This document shows, piece after piece, positions 41,510 through 51,722 of a stretch of 64,000 bases of DNA. The stretch comes from Pseudomonas sp. HOU2 (GTDB lineage: Bacteria; Pseudomonadota; Gammaproteobacteria; Pseudomonadales; Pseudomonadaceae), in the NCBI RefSeq assembly GCF_040729435.1, contig NZ_CP160398.1, forward strand, positions 2,666,001 through 2,730,000, given 5' to 3'. Every line of letters begins with the position of its first letter. Position 1 is the stretch's first letter. The translations under genes were made by a program, and so were the position numbers. Below the pieces are notes generated by a model. The model worked only from the letters and a program-made list of their open reading frames with translations. It had not been told where the DNA came from and did no database searches.

Positions 41510-43687
41510 ATGACTGAACACGTTCAAGTCGGTGGCCTGCAGGTCGCCAAAGTCCTGTTCGACTTCGTGAACAACGAAGCCATTCCCGGTACCGGCCTCA
41601 CCGCCGAAAAATTCTGGGAAGGTGCCGACAAGGTCATTCATGACCTGGCACCGAAGAACAAAGCCCTACTCGCCAAACGCGATGACTTCCAGGCTCGCCT
41701 TGATGCCTGGCACCAGGAACATGCCGGCCAGGCGCACGACGCTGTAGCCTACAAAGCCTTCCTGCAAGAAATCGGTTATCTGCTGCCAGAAGCGGCTGAT
41801 TTCCAGGCAACGACGCAAAACGTCGATGATGAAATCGCCCGGACCGCCGGCCCGCAACTTGTGGTCCCGGTGATGAACGCCCGCTTCGCCCTCAATGCCT
41901 CGAACGCCCGCTGGGGTTCGCTGTACGACGCCCTCTACGGCACTGACGCAATCAGCGAAGACGGTGGCGCGGAGAAAGGCAAAGGCTACAACAAGGTGCG
42001 TGGCGACAAGGTCATCGCCTTCGCCCGTGCGTTCCTCGACGAAGCGGCGCCACTGGCGGCCGGCTCCCACGTCGACTCCACCGGCTACAAGATCGCTGAC
42101 GGCAAACTGCTGGTCTCCCTCAAGGGCGGCAGCAACACCGGCCTGCGTGACGATACACAGCTGATCGGCTTCCAGGGCGATGCCAACGCGCCGATCGCCG
42201 TGCTGCTGAAACACAACGGTCTGCACTTCGAAATCCAGATCGACGCCAGCACCCCGGTCGGCCAGACCGACGCTGCCGGCGTCAAAGACGTTCTGATGGA
42301 AGCAGCCCTGACCACCATCATGGACTGCGAAGACTCCGTGGCCGCCGTCGATGCCGACGACAAAGTGGTGATCTACCGCAACTGGCTCGGCCTGATGAAG
42401 GGCGACCTGTCCGAAGAAGTCGCCAAGGGCGGCCAGACCTTTACCCGCACCATGAACCCGGATCGCACCTACACCGCACCGAACGGCGGTGAAGTGACCC
42501 TGCACGGCCGTTCGCTGTTGTTCGTGCGCAACGTCGGCCACCTGATGACCATCGACGCGATCCTCGACAAGGATGGCAACGAAGTGCCGGAAGGCATCCT
42601 CGACGGTCTGGTCACTTGCCTGGCGGCGATGCACAACCTCAACGGCAACACCTCGCGTCGCAATACGCGCACCGGCTCGGTCTACATCGTCAAACCGAAG
42701 ATGCACGGCCCGGAAGAAGCGGCGTTCACCAACGAGCTGTTCGGCCGCATCGAAGACGTGCTGGGCCTGAAACGCAACACGCTGAAAGTCGGGATCATGG
42801 ACGAGGAGCGCCGCACCACGGTCAACCTCAAGGCCTGCATCAAGGCGGCCAGCGAGCGCGTGGTGTTCATCAACACCGGTTTCCTCGACCGTACCGGCGA
42901 CGAAATCCACACCTCCATGGAAGCCGGCCCGATGGTGCGCAAGGCCGACATGAAGGCCGAAAAGTGGATCGGCGCCTACGAGAACTGGAACGTCGATATC
43001 GGTCTGAGTACCGGCCTGCAAGGTCGCGCGCAAATCGGTAAAGGCATGTGGGCGATGCCCGATCTGATGGCGGCGATGCTCGAACAGAAAATCGCTCACC
43101 CACTGGCCGGCGCCAACACCGCCTGGGTACCGTCGCCGACCGCTGCTGCGCTGCACGCGTTGCACTACCACAAGGTCGACGTGTTCGCCCGTCAGGCCGA
43201 ACTGGCCAAGCGTGCCCGCGCTTCGGTGGACGACATTCTGACCATCCCGCTGGCGGTCAACCCGAACTGGACGCCAGAGCAGATCAAGAACGAACTGGAC
43301 AACAACGCCCAGGGCATTCTCGGTTACGTGGTGCGCTGGATCGACCAGGGCGTGGGTTGTTCGAAAGTGCCGGACATCAACGACGTCGGCCTGATGGAAG
43401 ACCGCGCAACGCTGCGGATCTCCAGCCAGCACATCGCCAACTGGCTGCGCCACGGTATCGTTACCGAAGCGCAAGTGATGGAAAGCCTCAAGCGCATGGC
43501 GCCGGTGGTTGACCGGCAGAACGCCAACGACCCGCTGTACCGTCCGCTGGCACCGGACTTCGACAGCAACATCGCCTTCCAGGCGGCGGTCGAACTGGTG
43601 ATCGAAGGCACCAAACAGCCGAACGGCTACACCGAGCCAGTGCTGCACCGTCGTCGTCGCGAGTTCAAGAAGGCCAACGGCCTGTAA
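41510..43687 (+). CDS. glcB: Malate synthase G
   Basis: 725-aa enzyme condensing glyoxylate with acetyl-CoA to malate in the glyoxylate shunt; the monomeric G isoform length. Family segments include [33 protein letters not shown]-equivalent [31 protein letters not shown] and [23 protein letters not shown] 41510 ([12 protein letters not shown]) is the family start. A strong terminator follows. Confidence 0.97.
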   Translation: MTEHVQVGGLQVAKVLFDFVNNEAIPGTGLTAEKFWEGADKVIHDLAPKNKALLAKRDDFQARLDAWHQEHAGQAHDAVAYKAFLQEIGYLLPEAADFQATTQNVDDEIARTAGPQLVVPVMNARFALNASNARWGSLYDALYGTDAISEDGGAEKGKGYNKVRGDKVIAFARAFLDEAAPLAAGSHVDSTGYKIADGKLLVSLKGGSNTGLRDDTQLIGFQGDANAPIAVLLKHNGLHFEIQIDASTPVGQTDAAGVKDVLMEAALTTIMDCEDSVAAVDADDKVVIYRNWLGLMKGDLSEEVAKGGQTFTRTMNPDRTYTAPNGGEVTLHGRSLLFVRNVGHLMTIDAILDKDGNEVPEGILDGLVTCLAAMHNLNGNTSRRNTRTGSVYIVKPKMHGPEEAAFTNELFGRIEDVLGLKRNTLKVGIMDEERRTTVNLKACIKAASERVVFINTGFLDRTGDEIHTSMEAGPMVRKADMKAEKWIGAYENWNVDIGLSTGLQGRAQIGKGMWAMPDLMAAMLEQKIAHPLAGANTAWVPSPTAAALHALHYHKVDVFARQAELAKRARASVDDILTIPLAVNPNWTPEQIKNELDNNAQGILGYVVRWIDQGVGCSKVPDINDVGLMEDRATLRISSQHIANWLRHGIVTEAQVMESLKRMAPVVDRQNANDPLYRPLAPDFDSNIAFQAAVELVIEGTKQPNGYTEPVLHRRRREFKKANGL

Positions 43688-43707
43688 CCTGCGCTGGCTG
43701 CCGGACA

Positions 43708-43745
43708 TGAAAAAGCCCTGATCTTGCGATCAGGGCTTTTTTGTT
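43708..43745 (+). terminator. Intrinsic terminator after glcB
   Basis: Stem AAAAGCCCTGATC / GATCAGGGCTTTT with loop TTGC, followed by TTGTTT; may act on both strands. Confidence 0.92.
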
Positions 43746-43776
43746 TGGACTGAAATCCCAAGCAGGCAGTAATCCC

Positions 43777-43909
43777 TGTGGCGAGGGAGCTTGCTCCCGC
43801 CCGGCGGCGCAGCCGTCGTAATTTTAGCGAATGCGATGTGTCAGGATTAATGTGGATGCAGGGTTTGGGGCCGCTTCGCAGCCCAGCGGGAGCAAGCTCC
43901 CTCGCCACA
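43777..43909. repeat. REP pair, type B
   Basis: TGTGGCGAGGGAGCTTGCTC and its reverse complement around an ~85-bp core with GGGGCCGCTTCGCAGCCCAG, between glcB and the response regulator gene. Confidence 0.9.
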
Positions 43910-43929
43910 AGGGTAGCGGTTAAACACGA

Positions 43930-44376
43930 TTACGGATCAATACCTAATTCGTGTTTGACCAGCCCCAGCAACTTCGCAGTATCAATCGGCTTGAGCAGAA
44001 AATCCACCACGCTCAAATGCATCGCCGCGATGGCGTCCTTCACATCGGCATCGCCGGAAACAATGATGATCGGCATTGCTGCCCGTACCGACTCGCGCAC
44101 CTGCCGAATCAAGTCCAGGCCACCGACATTGCCCATGCGCAGATCAGTGATCACCAGGCCAATCGAGGGCTTTTCCGCAAGCATCTTCAGTGCGGTTTCG
44201 CCACTGGCCGCGGTCATGCAGTGAATACCGTCCAACGCGAGTATCTCCGACAACAGCTCCCGGGCGTCCTTGTCGTCATCGACGATCAGCACACGCTGCG
44301 GCGGCAAGTCGGGTTCGAGCATTACAGCGCTGAGCGCTTCACGCTCGGCGTCGCTCAAAATATCGTGGTCGGACAT
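43930..44376 (-). CDS. Single-domain response regulator
   Basis: 148 aa: an N-terminal tail of ~26 residues and one receiver domain. Acidic pocket DDD (33-35), phospho-acceptor Asp78 (VITDLRM) and the conserved Lys in LLKPID are present. There is no output domain and no adjacent kinase; it probably acts by protein contact or phosphotransfer. It is divergent from the CBS/DUF294 gene. Confidence 0.9.
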   Translation of the reverse strand: MSDHDILSDAEREALSAVMLEPDLPPQRVLIVDDDKDARELLSEILALDGIHCMTAASGETALKMLAEKPSIGLVITDLRMGNVGGLDLIRQVRESVRAAMPIIIVSGDADVKDAIAAMHLSVVDFLLKPIDTAKLLGLVKHELGIDP

Positions 44377-44634
44377 GGCGTTCTCTAAGTTTTCAAATCA
44401 ATCACCTGGCACAGTCGTCAGACATCGCTAAGCAGAGCTTCAATGTGCACTTCGTCGGATTTTTTCCAAGTGGCTGGCGGGGGAATTTCCGACTGTTTTT
44501 GTAGGGCACTTCCCAAATGTGCCCAACGGCAGCTCAAACCTAGACTTACGTCCAATGGGCACCCCGCACGCAGGGGTCGACCATGGCTGCAACGATCCGA
44601 CAACAACAATTCAAAAAAGACTGCGGTAATGGTT

Positions 44635-46569
44635 ATGAGTAAAGCGGACGCCTTCACCCAGGCAGGGAAAACCGCGGTGTTGCAGAACATTCAGGGCACC
44701 CTGCAATTCCTCCAGCGCTTCCCGCCCTTCAATCAGATGGAACACGCCCACCTGGCTTATCTGGTGGAGCAGTGTCAGCTGCGGTTCTACGGCCAGGGCG
44801 AAAGCATCATCAAGCCCGCCGACGGGCCGGTCGAACACTTCTACATCGTCAAACAGGGCCGGGTGATCGGTGAGCGTCAGCACATCACCAGGCCCGGCAC
44901 CGAAACCACGTTTGAAATCACCACCGGCGAGTGTTTCCCCCTCGCCGCGCTGATTGGCGAACGGGCGACCCGCACCGAACACCTGGCCGGCGAAGACACC
45001 TTTTGCCTGCAACTGAACAAACCGGCGTTCATCAAGCTGTTCGCTCTGTCCAACAGCTTCCGCGATTTCGCTTTGCGCGGGGTCAGCAGCCTGCTCGATC
45101 AGGTCAATCAGCAGGTCCAGCAGAAAGCCGTGGAAACCCTCGGCACCCAGTATTCACTCAACACGCGCCTCGGCGAATTGGCGATGCGCCATCCGGTGAC
45201 CTGTAGCCCGGATACATCTCTGCGCACAGCGGTGAAGCTGATGCACGAACAACAGGTCGGCAGCATCGTCGCAGTGGATGAACACAAGGCGCCGCTGGGG
45301 ATTTTCACCCTGCGTGACCTGCGCGAGGTGGTCGCCAACGGCAGCGGCGATTTCAGCGAAACCATCGAGCGCCACATGACCTGTTCGCCGTTCTTTCTGT
45401 CGCCCGATCACAGCGCCTTCGACGCGGCGATTGCCATGACCGAGCGGCACATCGCCCACGTCTGTCTGGTAAAGGATCAGCGCTTGTGCGGCGTGGTCTC
45501 CGAGCGCGATCTGTTCTCCCTGCAACGGGTCGATCTGGTGCATCTGGCCCGGACCATCCGCAGTGCCCAGCGCATCGAGCAACTGATGAGCCTGCGCGGC
45601 GAGATCGGTCAACTGGTCGAACGCATGCTCGCCCACGGTGCATCGTCGACCCAGATCACCCACATCATCACCCTGCTCAACGATCACACCGTGTGCCGGG
45701 TGATCGAACTGACCCTCGCCGAAAAAGGCGACCCCGGTGTGCCGTTCAGTTGGTTGTGCTTCGGCAGCGAGGGCCGGCGCGAACAGACGCTGCACACCGA
45801 TCAGGACAACGGCATTCTGTTCGAAGCACGGGACGCGGCGCACGCGGCGGAGATTCGCGGCAAGCTGCTGCCACTGGCCCAGCAGATCAACCAGAGTCTG
45901 GCGCAGTGCGGCTTCAGCCTGTGCAAGGGCAACATCATGGCCGGCAACCCTGAGCTGTGCCTGTCGCGGGCGGAATGGGCGCGGCGCTTTGCAGCGTTTA
46001 TTCGCGAAGCGACGCCGGAGAACCTGCTCGGTTCGAGCATTTATTTCGATCTGCGAGTGGTCTGGGGCGACGAGAAAGGCTGCGCGCAACTGCGCCGGGG
46101 GATTCTCGATCAGGTCGGCGACAACCGTTTATTCCAGCGCATGCTGGCCGAAAACGCCCTGCGCAATCGTCCACCGGTGGGACGCTTTCGCGAGTTTGTG
46201 CTGGCGCGCAAGAACGGCGAAAAAGCCACCCTCGATCTCAAGGTCCAGGGCCTGACGCCCTTCGTCGACGGCGCGCGTCTGTTGGCACTGGCGCACGGCA
46301 TCGAAACCAACAACACCCTCGAACGCTTGCGTCAGTTGGTCGAGAAAGAGGTGATCGAACGGCTCGACGGCGCCGCGTATGAAGAGGCTTACCACTTCAT
46401 CCAGCAGACCCGCATGCAGCAACACCAGATCCAGACGCGGGAAAATCTGCCTTGGTCGAATCGCGTCGATCCGGACAGCCTCAATCATCTGGACCGGCGC
46501 ATCCTGCGTGAATCCCTGCGCCAGGCCCAGCGCCTGCAGAGCAGCCTGGCCTTGCGGTATCAGCTATGA
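44635..46569 (+). CDS. cNMP-binding/CBS/DUF294 nucleotidyltransferase-like protein
   Basis: 644-aa cytoplasmic regulatory protein. Order: cyclic-nucleotide-binding-like domain (about 20-145), paired CBS domains (about 175-290), DUF294 nucleotidyltransferase domain with GSEGRREQTLHTDQDNG (about 375-395), related to GlnD, and DUF294 C-terminal domain (about 480-640). The metal-binding D-x-D is intact (DQDN), so transferase activity is possible. ATG 44635 is preferred; ATG 44629 is six bases upstream. The stop overlaps the next gene, an exonuclease. Confidence 0.88.
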   Translation: MSKADAFTQAGKTAVLQNIQGTLQFLQRFPPFNQMEHAHLAYLVEQCQLRFYGQGESIIKPADGPVEHFYIVKQGRVIGERQHITRPGTETTFEITTGECFPLAALIGERATRTEHLAGEDTFCLQLNKPAFIKLFALSNSFRDFALRGVSSLLDQVNQQVQQKAVETLGTQYSLNTRLGELAMRHPVTCSPDTSLRTAVKLMHEQQVGSIVAVDEHKAPLGIFTLRDLREVVANGSGDFSETIERHMTCSPFFLSPDHSAFDAAIAMTERHIAHVCLVKDQRLCGVVSERDLFSLQRVDLVHLARTIRSAQRIEQLMSLRGEIGQLVERMLAHGASSTQITHIITLLNDHTVCRVIELTLAEKGDPGVPFSWLCFGSEGRREQTLHTDQDNGILFEARDAAHAAEIRGKLLPLAQQINQSLAQCGFSLCKGNIMAGNPELCLSRAEWARRFAAFIREATPENLLGSSIYFDLRVVWGDEKGCAQLRRGILDQVGDNRLFQRMLAENALRNRPPVGRFREFVLARKNGEKATLDLKVQGLTPFVDGARLLALAHGIETNNTLERLRQLVEKEVIERLDGAAYEEAYHFIQQTRMQQHQIQTRENLPWSNRVDPDSLNHLDRRILRESLRQAQRLQSSLALRYQL

Positions 46570-47273
46570 GCCTGTTCTCGTGGCTGCGCCCGGCCAGCCC
46601 TCTGCTGTCGGCCGACCTGCAACAGCGTCTGGCGGAGCTGCCGGCGATCAGCGAAGTGAAAGAGTGCAGCCTGCGCGAGCAGCGCTGGGTGGTGCTGGAT
46701 CTGGAAACCACCGGGCTGAACCTGAACAAGGATCGTGTGCTGTCGATCGGCGCGGTGGTGATCGAAGACGGCGCGATCGACTTCAGCCAGCAGTTCGAGC
46801 GCACCCTGCAATGTCGAGAGCTGAAACTCAGCCCGAGCGTGTTGATTCATGGCCTGGGGCCGAATGCGATTGCCGCCGGTAGCGACCCGGCCGAGGCATT
46901 GCTGGAGTTGATGGAATTCATCGGCGACAGCCCGGTGCTGGCGTTTCATGCGCCCTTCGATCAGCACATGCTCGGGCGCGCATTGAAAGAACACTTGGGC
47001 TACAAGCTGCAGAACGTGTTTCTGGATGTCGCGGACATGGCACCGCTGTTGTGCCCGCAGGCGAATATCCGTGAGGCCGGGCTGGATGAATGGATCGACT
47101 GGTTCAAGCTTGAGGTGTTCGAGCGGCACAACGCGAGTGCCGATGCACTGGCCACGGCAGAGCTGGCGTTGATCCTGTTCAGCCGGGCACGGCAGCAGCA
47201 GATTCATAGTCCGCTGAACCTGCAGCAGCGTTTGAGTCAGTGGAAACGTCGGCAGCAGGCGCCTTCCTTCTAG
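46566..47273 (+). CDS. DnaQ-like 3'-5' exonuclease (DEDDh)
   Basis: 235-aa exonuclease of the DNA polymerase III epsilon type. Exo I VLDLETTGL, Exo II FHAPFDQHML and Exo III HNASADALATAEL are all present with their acidic residues and the catalytic His. It overlaps the CBS/DUF294 gene by 4 bp (ATGA), so expression is coupled. It is not the replicative dnaQ, which has a different context. Confidence 0.9.
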   Translation: MSLFSWLRPASPLLSADLQQRLAELPAISEVKECSLREQRWVVLDLETTGLNLNKDRVLSIGAVVIEDGAIDFSQQFERTLQCRELKLSPSVLIHGLGPNAIAAGSDPAEALLELMEFIGDSPVLAFHAPFDQHMLGRALKEHLGYKLQNVFLDVADMAPLLCPQANIREAGLDEWIDWFKLEVFERHNASADALATAELALILFSRARQQQIHSPLNLQQRLSQWKRRQQAPSF

Positions 47274-47296
47274 ATTTGCAGCCGACCCGTATCCCC

Positions 47297-47379
47297 CTGT
47301 AGGAGCTGCCGCAGGCTGCGATCTTTTGATTTTATAAACAGCAAAATCAAAAGATCGCAGCCTTCGGCAGCTCCTACAG
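47297..47379. repeat. REP pair, type D (intact copy)
   Basis: CTGTAGGAGCTGCCGCAGGC-TGCGATCTTTTGATTTT and its reverse complement. It shows the uninterrupted sequence of the palindrome that the IS split at 37956. Confidence 0.9.
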
Positions 47380-47434
47380 AGTCCACATTGACTTCACCCG
47401 ACCAGTGGCCAATTGCTAACCATTCCCACCTCTG

Positions 47435-47456
47435 CGAGAATCGCGAACAATTCTCG
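47435..47456. promoter_or_regulatory. Inverted repeat upstream of FecI-type sigma, possible Fur site
   Basis: CGAGAAT-N8-ATTCTCG, 7-bp perfect arms, about 20-50 bp before the likely sigma start. It has the GAGAAT/ATTCTC character of Fur targets but only partial match to the 19-bp box. Confidence 0.4.
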
Positions 47457-47477
47457 TTGGTTAACATTTCCCAATCG

Positions 47478-48005
47478 GTGCGTCTGGTGTCGTCAGTCCC
47501 AAGCCCTCACAGTGAACTCGTCGGTGCGTTGTATCGCGACCATCGCGGTTGGCTGCTGAACTGGTTGCGGCGCAACGTGGCGTGCCCGCAGCGGGCCGAA
47601 GACCTCAGTCAGGACACCTTCGTGCGTTTGCTCGGTCGCGATGAATTGCTGACGCCGCGCGAACCGCGGGCGTTTCTGGTGGCGATCGCCAAGGGCCTGC
47701 TGTTCGACTACTTCCGCCGCGCCGCGCTGGAGCAGGCCTACCTCACCGAGTTGATGCTGGTCCCCGAAGGCGAACAACCTTCGGTGGAAGAACAGCAACT
47801 GATCCTCGAAGACCTCAAGGCCATCGACCGCTTGCTCGGCAAACTGTCGACCAAGGCCCGCGCCGCATTCCTGTATAACCGCCTCGACGGCCTCGGCCAT
47901 GCCGAAATCGCCGCGAAGCTCGGCGTCTCGGTGCCGCGTGTGCGGCAATACCTGGCTCAGGGCATTCGCCAGTGCTACATCGCCCTCTACGGTGAGCCGA
48001 CATGA
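47478..48005 (+). CDS. FecI-family ECF sigma factor
   Basis: ECF sigma for iron-uptake genes, 175 aa from GTG 47478 (GTG 47487 and an upstream ATG are alternatives). Sigma region 2 (LYRDHRGWLLNWLRRNVACPQRAEDLSQ as one block) and region 4 (LDGLGHAEIAAKLGVSVPRVRQYL split) are clear. It is followed by fecR with ATGA overlap and by a TonB-dependent receptor, the standard surface-signalling trio. Confidence 0.92.
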   Translation: MRLVSSVPSPHSELVGALYRDHRGWLLNWLRRNVACPQRAEDLSQDTFVRLLGRDELLTPREPRAFLVAIAKGLLFDYFRRAALEQAYLTELMLVPEGEQPSVEEQQLILEDLKAIDRLLGKLSTKARAAFLYNRLDGLGHAEIAAKLGVSVPRVRQYLAQGIRQCYIALYGEPT

Positions 48006-48973
48006 GCCCGGCCAGCTCCAAACCGGTTTCGGCTCAGGTGCTGGACGCGGCGATTGCCTGGCAATTGTCGCTGGATTCCAGCAGTGCGCTGGAGCGCGAA
48101 GAGTTCGCCAAATGGCACGCAGCCAATGAAGAACATGCCCGCGCCTGGCGTCAGTTGGGCATGCTCGATCAGCGCTTCAGTGTCGCCAACGGCCCGGCCC
48201 GCGCTGCGTTGCTGCAATCACGCGAAGGCATTCGCCGCAGAGTGCGCAAGCTCGGCAGCGGACTGGCCAGCGTGGTGGCAGTGGTCGGTCTGGCGCTGTT
48301 TGCCGGTGATCGCTACCTGCCGCTGGATTACTGGCTGGCCGATCAACGCACCGCCACCGGTGAGCAGCGCACGGTGCGGCTGGCCGATGGCACCGTGCTC
48401 AACCTCAACACCCACAGCGCGGTGGATGTGCGCTTCGATGCCAGCCAGCGCCTGATCGTGTTGCAGGAAGGCGAAATCATGGTTGAGACCGGTCACGGCG
48501 ATGCGCGGCCGTTCATCGTCGAGACCCGCGAAGGCAGCATGCGCGCGCTGGGCACGCGGTTTCTGGTCAAGCGTGAAGACCAGGGCACGCGTCTGAGCGT
48601 CCTGCAATCGGCGGTGGCGGCGCATCCGCAAAGTCATCCTGACGAGCAGATCCTGCGCGAAGGCCAGCAAGTGCTGATTCGCAACGACGGCCTCGACGCG
48701 GTCGCCGCACTCACCCCCGGCGCCGATGCCTGGACCCGCGGCATGCTGGTGGTGGACAACGCGCGGCTCGGCGATCTGGTGCACGAACTCGGGCGCTACC
48801 GCCGTGGCTATCTGGGCGTCGCCCCGGAGGTCGCCGACCTGCGCATCACCGGCAGCTTCCCGCTGCACGACACCGACAAGGCCCTGAGTGCTCTGCTGCC
48901 GACCCTGCCGGTACAGATCGAGCAGCACACGCCGTATTGGGTCACGGTGGCGAAGGCTGATACCAAGCCTTGA
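48002..48973 (+). CDS. FecR-family anti-sigma/sigma regulator
   Basis: 323-aa inner-membrane regulator. N-terminal DUF4880 domain (about residues 12-55), transmembrane helix (about 83-103), FecR periplasmic domain (about 120-215) and C-terminal STN-like segment binding the receptor. It passes the ligand signal from the TonB receptor to the sigma factor encoded upstream. Confidence 0.93.
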   Translation: MSPASSKPVSAQVLDAAIAWQLSLDSSSALEREEFAKWHAANEEHARAWRQLGMLDQRFSVANGPARAALLQSREGIRRRVRKLGSGLASVVAVVGLALFAGDRYLPLDYWLADQRTATGEQRTVRLADGTVLNLNTHSAVDVRFDASQRLIVLQEGEIMVETGHGDARPFIVETREGSMRALGTRFLVKREDQGTRLSVLQSAVAAHPQSHPDEQILREGQQVLIRNDGLDAVAALTPGADAWTRGMLVVDNARLGDLVHELGRYRRGYLGVAPEVADLRITGSFPLHDTDKALSALLPTLPVQIEQHTPYWVTVAKADTKP

Positions 48974-48987
48974 GGGCGACCGACCTC

Positions 48988-49108
48988 TGTGGCGAGGGAG
49001 CTTGCTCCCGCTCGGCTGCACAGCAGTCGTCAAACCAGTCAATGCGATTTATCTGAAAGACAGCAGGGACCGCTTCGCGCTCCAGCGGGAGCAAGCTCCC
49101 TCGCCACA
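48988..49108. repeat. REP pair, type B
   Basis: TGTGGCGAGGGAGCTTGCTC and reverse complement around a core, between fecR and the receptor gene. Confidence 0.9.
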
Positions 49109-49221
49109 GGGTCTCGGTCACTTTTCAGTTAATCGAAATTATTTTCATCCAGCCCTATCACTTTTCAATTCTCGTCCGGCACACAGGCAATTGAGAAATA
49201 TTTCCATTCAGGAGCCTTCGC

Positions 49222-51648
49222 ATGTCCCGTTCGCTAGACACCTTGTTGCGCCCCAGTCTGCTGGCTGTCGCCATCGCCCTCAGCACCCCGCTGATCAGCC
49301 ACCCGTTGCTCGCCGCTGAGCAGGCCTCCAGCGTACGCGCCTACAACCTGCCGGCGGCGCCGTTGTCGACCACGCTGAACCAGATCGCCAGCCAGGGCGG
49401 CCTCGCGCTGTCGCTCAATCCCTCGCTGGCCGCGGGCAAGACCTCGGCGCCGGTCAACGGTCAGTACGATGCCGCCGGCGCACTGCGTGCCGCCCTGCGT
49501 GGCACCGGTCTGCAACTGGAACAAAGCAACACCGGCACCTACACCTTGGTTGCGGTGCCGGAAGGGACACTGGCGCTGCCGGAAACTGCAGTGATCGGCG
49601 TGGAAAACTACGAAAGTGCCTGGGGCCCGGTCGAAGGCTACACCGCCACCCGCACTGCCGCCGGCACCAAGACCGACACTGCGCTGGTCGAAGCGCCGCG
49701 CTCGATCTCGGTCGCGACCCGCCAGCAAATGGACGACCGCAGCGTGCACAGCCTTGATGACGCCGTGCGCTACATGCCGGGCATCACCGCCAGCAGCTAC
49801 GGCAGCGACACCCGCGCCGACTGGCTGCGCGTGCGCGGTTTCGAGCCGACCCAGTTCCTCGACGGCCTGCCGCTGCCCAAAGGCGTGTACGCCAACCCGA
49901 AACAGGAAACCTGGAACCTCGACCGTCTCGCCCTGCTGCGCGGTCCGGCCTCTTCCGTCTACGGCCAGACCCCGCCGGGCGGCCTGCTGGACATGGTCAG
50001 CCGGCGCCCGAGCAGCGACGCCAGCAGCGAAATCCAGTTGCAGTACGGCAGCGACAACCACCGCCAGATCAACTTCGCCAGCACCGGCAAGATCGACGAC
50101 GCCGGCCAGTTTCTCTACGGCATCAGCGGTGTGGTGCGCGACAGCGGCACGCAGATCGACCACATCGATAACAAGCGCTACAACATCGCGCCGAGCCTGA
50201 CCTGGAACATCGACGACGACACCAGATTCACCCTGCTGAGCCAGTTCACCCGCGACGATACCGGCATTACCAGCCAGTTTCTGCCGGTGCAGGGCACCAA
50301 GATCGACATGCCGTTCGGTAGCGTCTCGCACCACAAAAACCTCGGCGACCCGGATTGGGAATACTACGACCGCACTTACTACGCGCTGGGTTATGCCTTC
50401 GAACACCGGCTGAACGATGTCTGGCAGTTCAAGCAGAACCTGCGTTACACCAAGTCGGACCTGTCGTTCCAGGCCCTGACCGTCGGCTCTTACCCGTACA
50501 CCATGGTGGACGATCAAGGTAACGTCGGGCGCACCAGCACCAGCGTTGACGAAGACATCAGCCAGTTCGCAGTGGACAACAACTTCCAGGCCGACTTCGC
50601 CACCGGTGACATTCGCCACACCGTGCTGTTGGGGCTGGATCACCAGCGCAGCAACACCAACTACCTGTCGATCTACGGTGACGGCCTGAAAACCAACGTG
50701 CTGAACCCGATCTACGGCCAGCCGATCGTTCGTCCGGATCGCTCGACGGCGTATTACGACTACGACCAGAAGACCTACCAGACCGGCCTCTATGTACAGG
50801 ATCAGATGGCCCTCGACCAATGGCGCCTGACGCTGGGCGGTCGTGAAGACTGGGTCCACACCGGCACCAAATTCTTCAACAAGGCCGACGCGACCAACAC
50901 CCAGCGCGACAAGAACTTCAGCGGTAACGCAGCGCTCAGCTACGTGTTCGACTCGGGCTTCGTCCCGTACATTTCCTACGCCGAATCCTTCCAGCCAACC
51001 ACCGGCGCCGACGCCTCCTCCACCGGTTCGCTGAAACCGACCGAAGGCAAGCAATGGGAAATGGGCGTCAAGTACCAGCCACCGGGCAGCAAGACCCTGC
51101 TGACCGCCGCCGTGTATGACCTGACGCAGAAAAACGTCGCGGTCACCACCACCGTCGGCAACACCCCGATCACCAGCCAGACCGGCGAAGTGAAAGTCAA
51201 AGGCCTGGAACTGGAGGCGACCTCGGACGTCACCGATAACCTGAAAGTGATTGCCGCCTACACCCTGGCCAAGTCCGAAGTGCAGAAAGGCGACTACAAA
51301 GGCAACCGCCTGCAACTGATGCCAAACCAGCAAGCCTCGCTGTGGACCGATTACACCTGGCACAGCGGCGTGCTCCACGGCTTCGGTATCGGCGGTGGCG
51401 TGCGTTACACCGGCAACACCTATGGCGATCAGGGCAACACCTGGCTGGGCAAGGCCAATGCTTACACGGTGTTCGACGCCTCCGTGCATTACGACCTCGG
51501 GCGCCTGGACAACAGCCTCAAAGGTGCATCGGTCGCGGTCAACGCCACCAACCTGTTCGACAAGGACTACATCTCCACCTGCGACGGCTTCTACTGCTAC
51601 TACGGCGACCAGCGCAGCGTCGTCGCCAGCGCCACCTACAAGTGGTAA
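49222..51648 (+). CDS. TonB-dependent siderophore receptor with signalling domain
   Basis: 808-aa outer-membrane transporter. Signal peptide (about 1-32), secretin/TonB N-terminal signalling domain (about 50-115, LSTTLNQIASQGGLALSLNP), plug (about 155-265, DDAVRYMPGITASSYG) and 22-strand barrel ending in a terminal Trp (TYKW). This is the FpvA/FhuA-type siderophore receptor class. The signalling domain fits the adjacent sigma/FecR pair. The ligand cannot be read from sequence; a ferrichrome-like hydroxamate is possible but unproven. Confidence 0.93.
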   Translation: MSRSLDTLLRPSLLAVAIALSTPLISHPLLAAEQASSVRAYNLPAAPLSTTLNQIASQGGLALSLNPSLAAGKTSAPVNGQYDAAGALRAALRGTGLQLEQSNTGTYTLVAVPEGTLALPETAVIGVENYESAWGPVEGYTATRTAAGTKTDTALVEAPRSISVATRQQMDDRSVHSLDDAVRYMPGITASSYGSDTRADWLRVRGFEPTQFLDGLPLPKGVYANPKQETWNLDRLALLRGPASSVYGQTPPGGLLDMVSRRPSSDASSEIQLQYGSDNHRQINFASTGKIDDAGQFLYGISGVVRDSGTQIDHIDNKRYNIAPSLTWNIDDDTRFTLLSQFTRDDTGITSQFLPVQGTKIDMPFGSVSHHKNLGDPDWEYYDRTYYALGYAFEHRLNDVWQFKQNLRYTKSDLSFQALTVGSYPYTMVDDQGNVGRTSTSVDEDISQFAVDNNFQADFATGDIRHTVLLGLDHQRSNTNYLSIYGDGLKTNVLNPIYGQPIVRPDRSTAYYDYDQKTYQTGLYVQDQMALDQWRLTLGGREDWVHTGTKFFNKADATNTQRDKNFSGNAALSYVFDSGFVPYISYAESFQPTTGADASSTGSLKPTEGKQWEMGVKYQPPGSKTLLTAAVYDLTQKNVAVTTTVGNTPITSQTGEVKVKGLELEATSDVTDNLKVIAAYTLAKSEVQKGDYKGNRLQLMPNQQASLWTDYTWHSGVLHGFGIGGGVRYTGNTYGDQGNTWLGKANAYTVFDASVHYDLGRLDNSLKGASVAVNATNLFDKDYISTCDGFYCYYGDQRSVVASATYKW

Positions 51649-51722
51649 CCGCGTGAGCTGAAACAGGTCCTGTCACCAAGCCGTCCTTCATGGACGGCTT
51701 CGGTGTTTATGAAGGTCATGAA

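Noticed and set aside
41666..43708. 680-codon minus-strand frame opposite glcB
   Set aside because: Shadow of malate synthase G; no motifs.
49234..51489. 751-codon minus-strand frame opposite the TonB-dependent receptor
   Set aside because: Complement of a clear receptor gene; Val/Gly/His-rich translation without recognisable domain.
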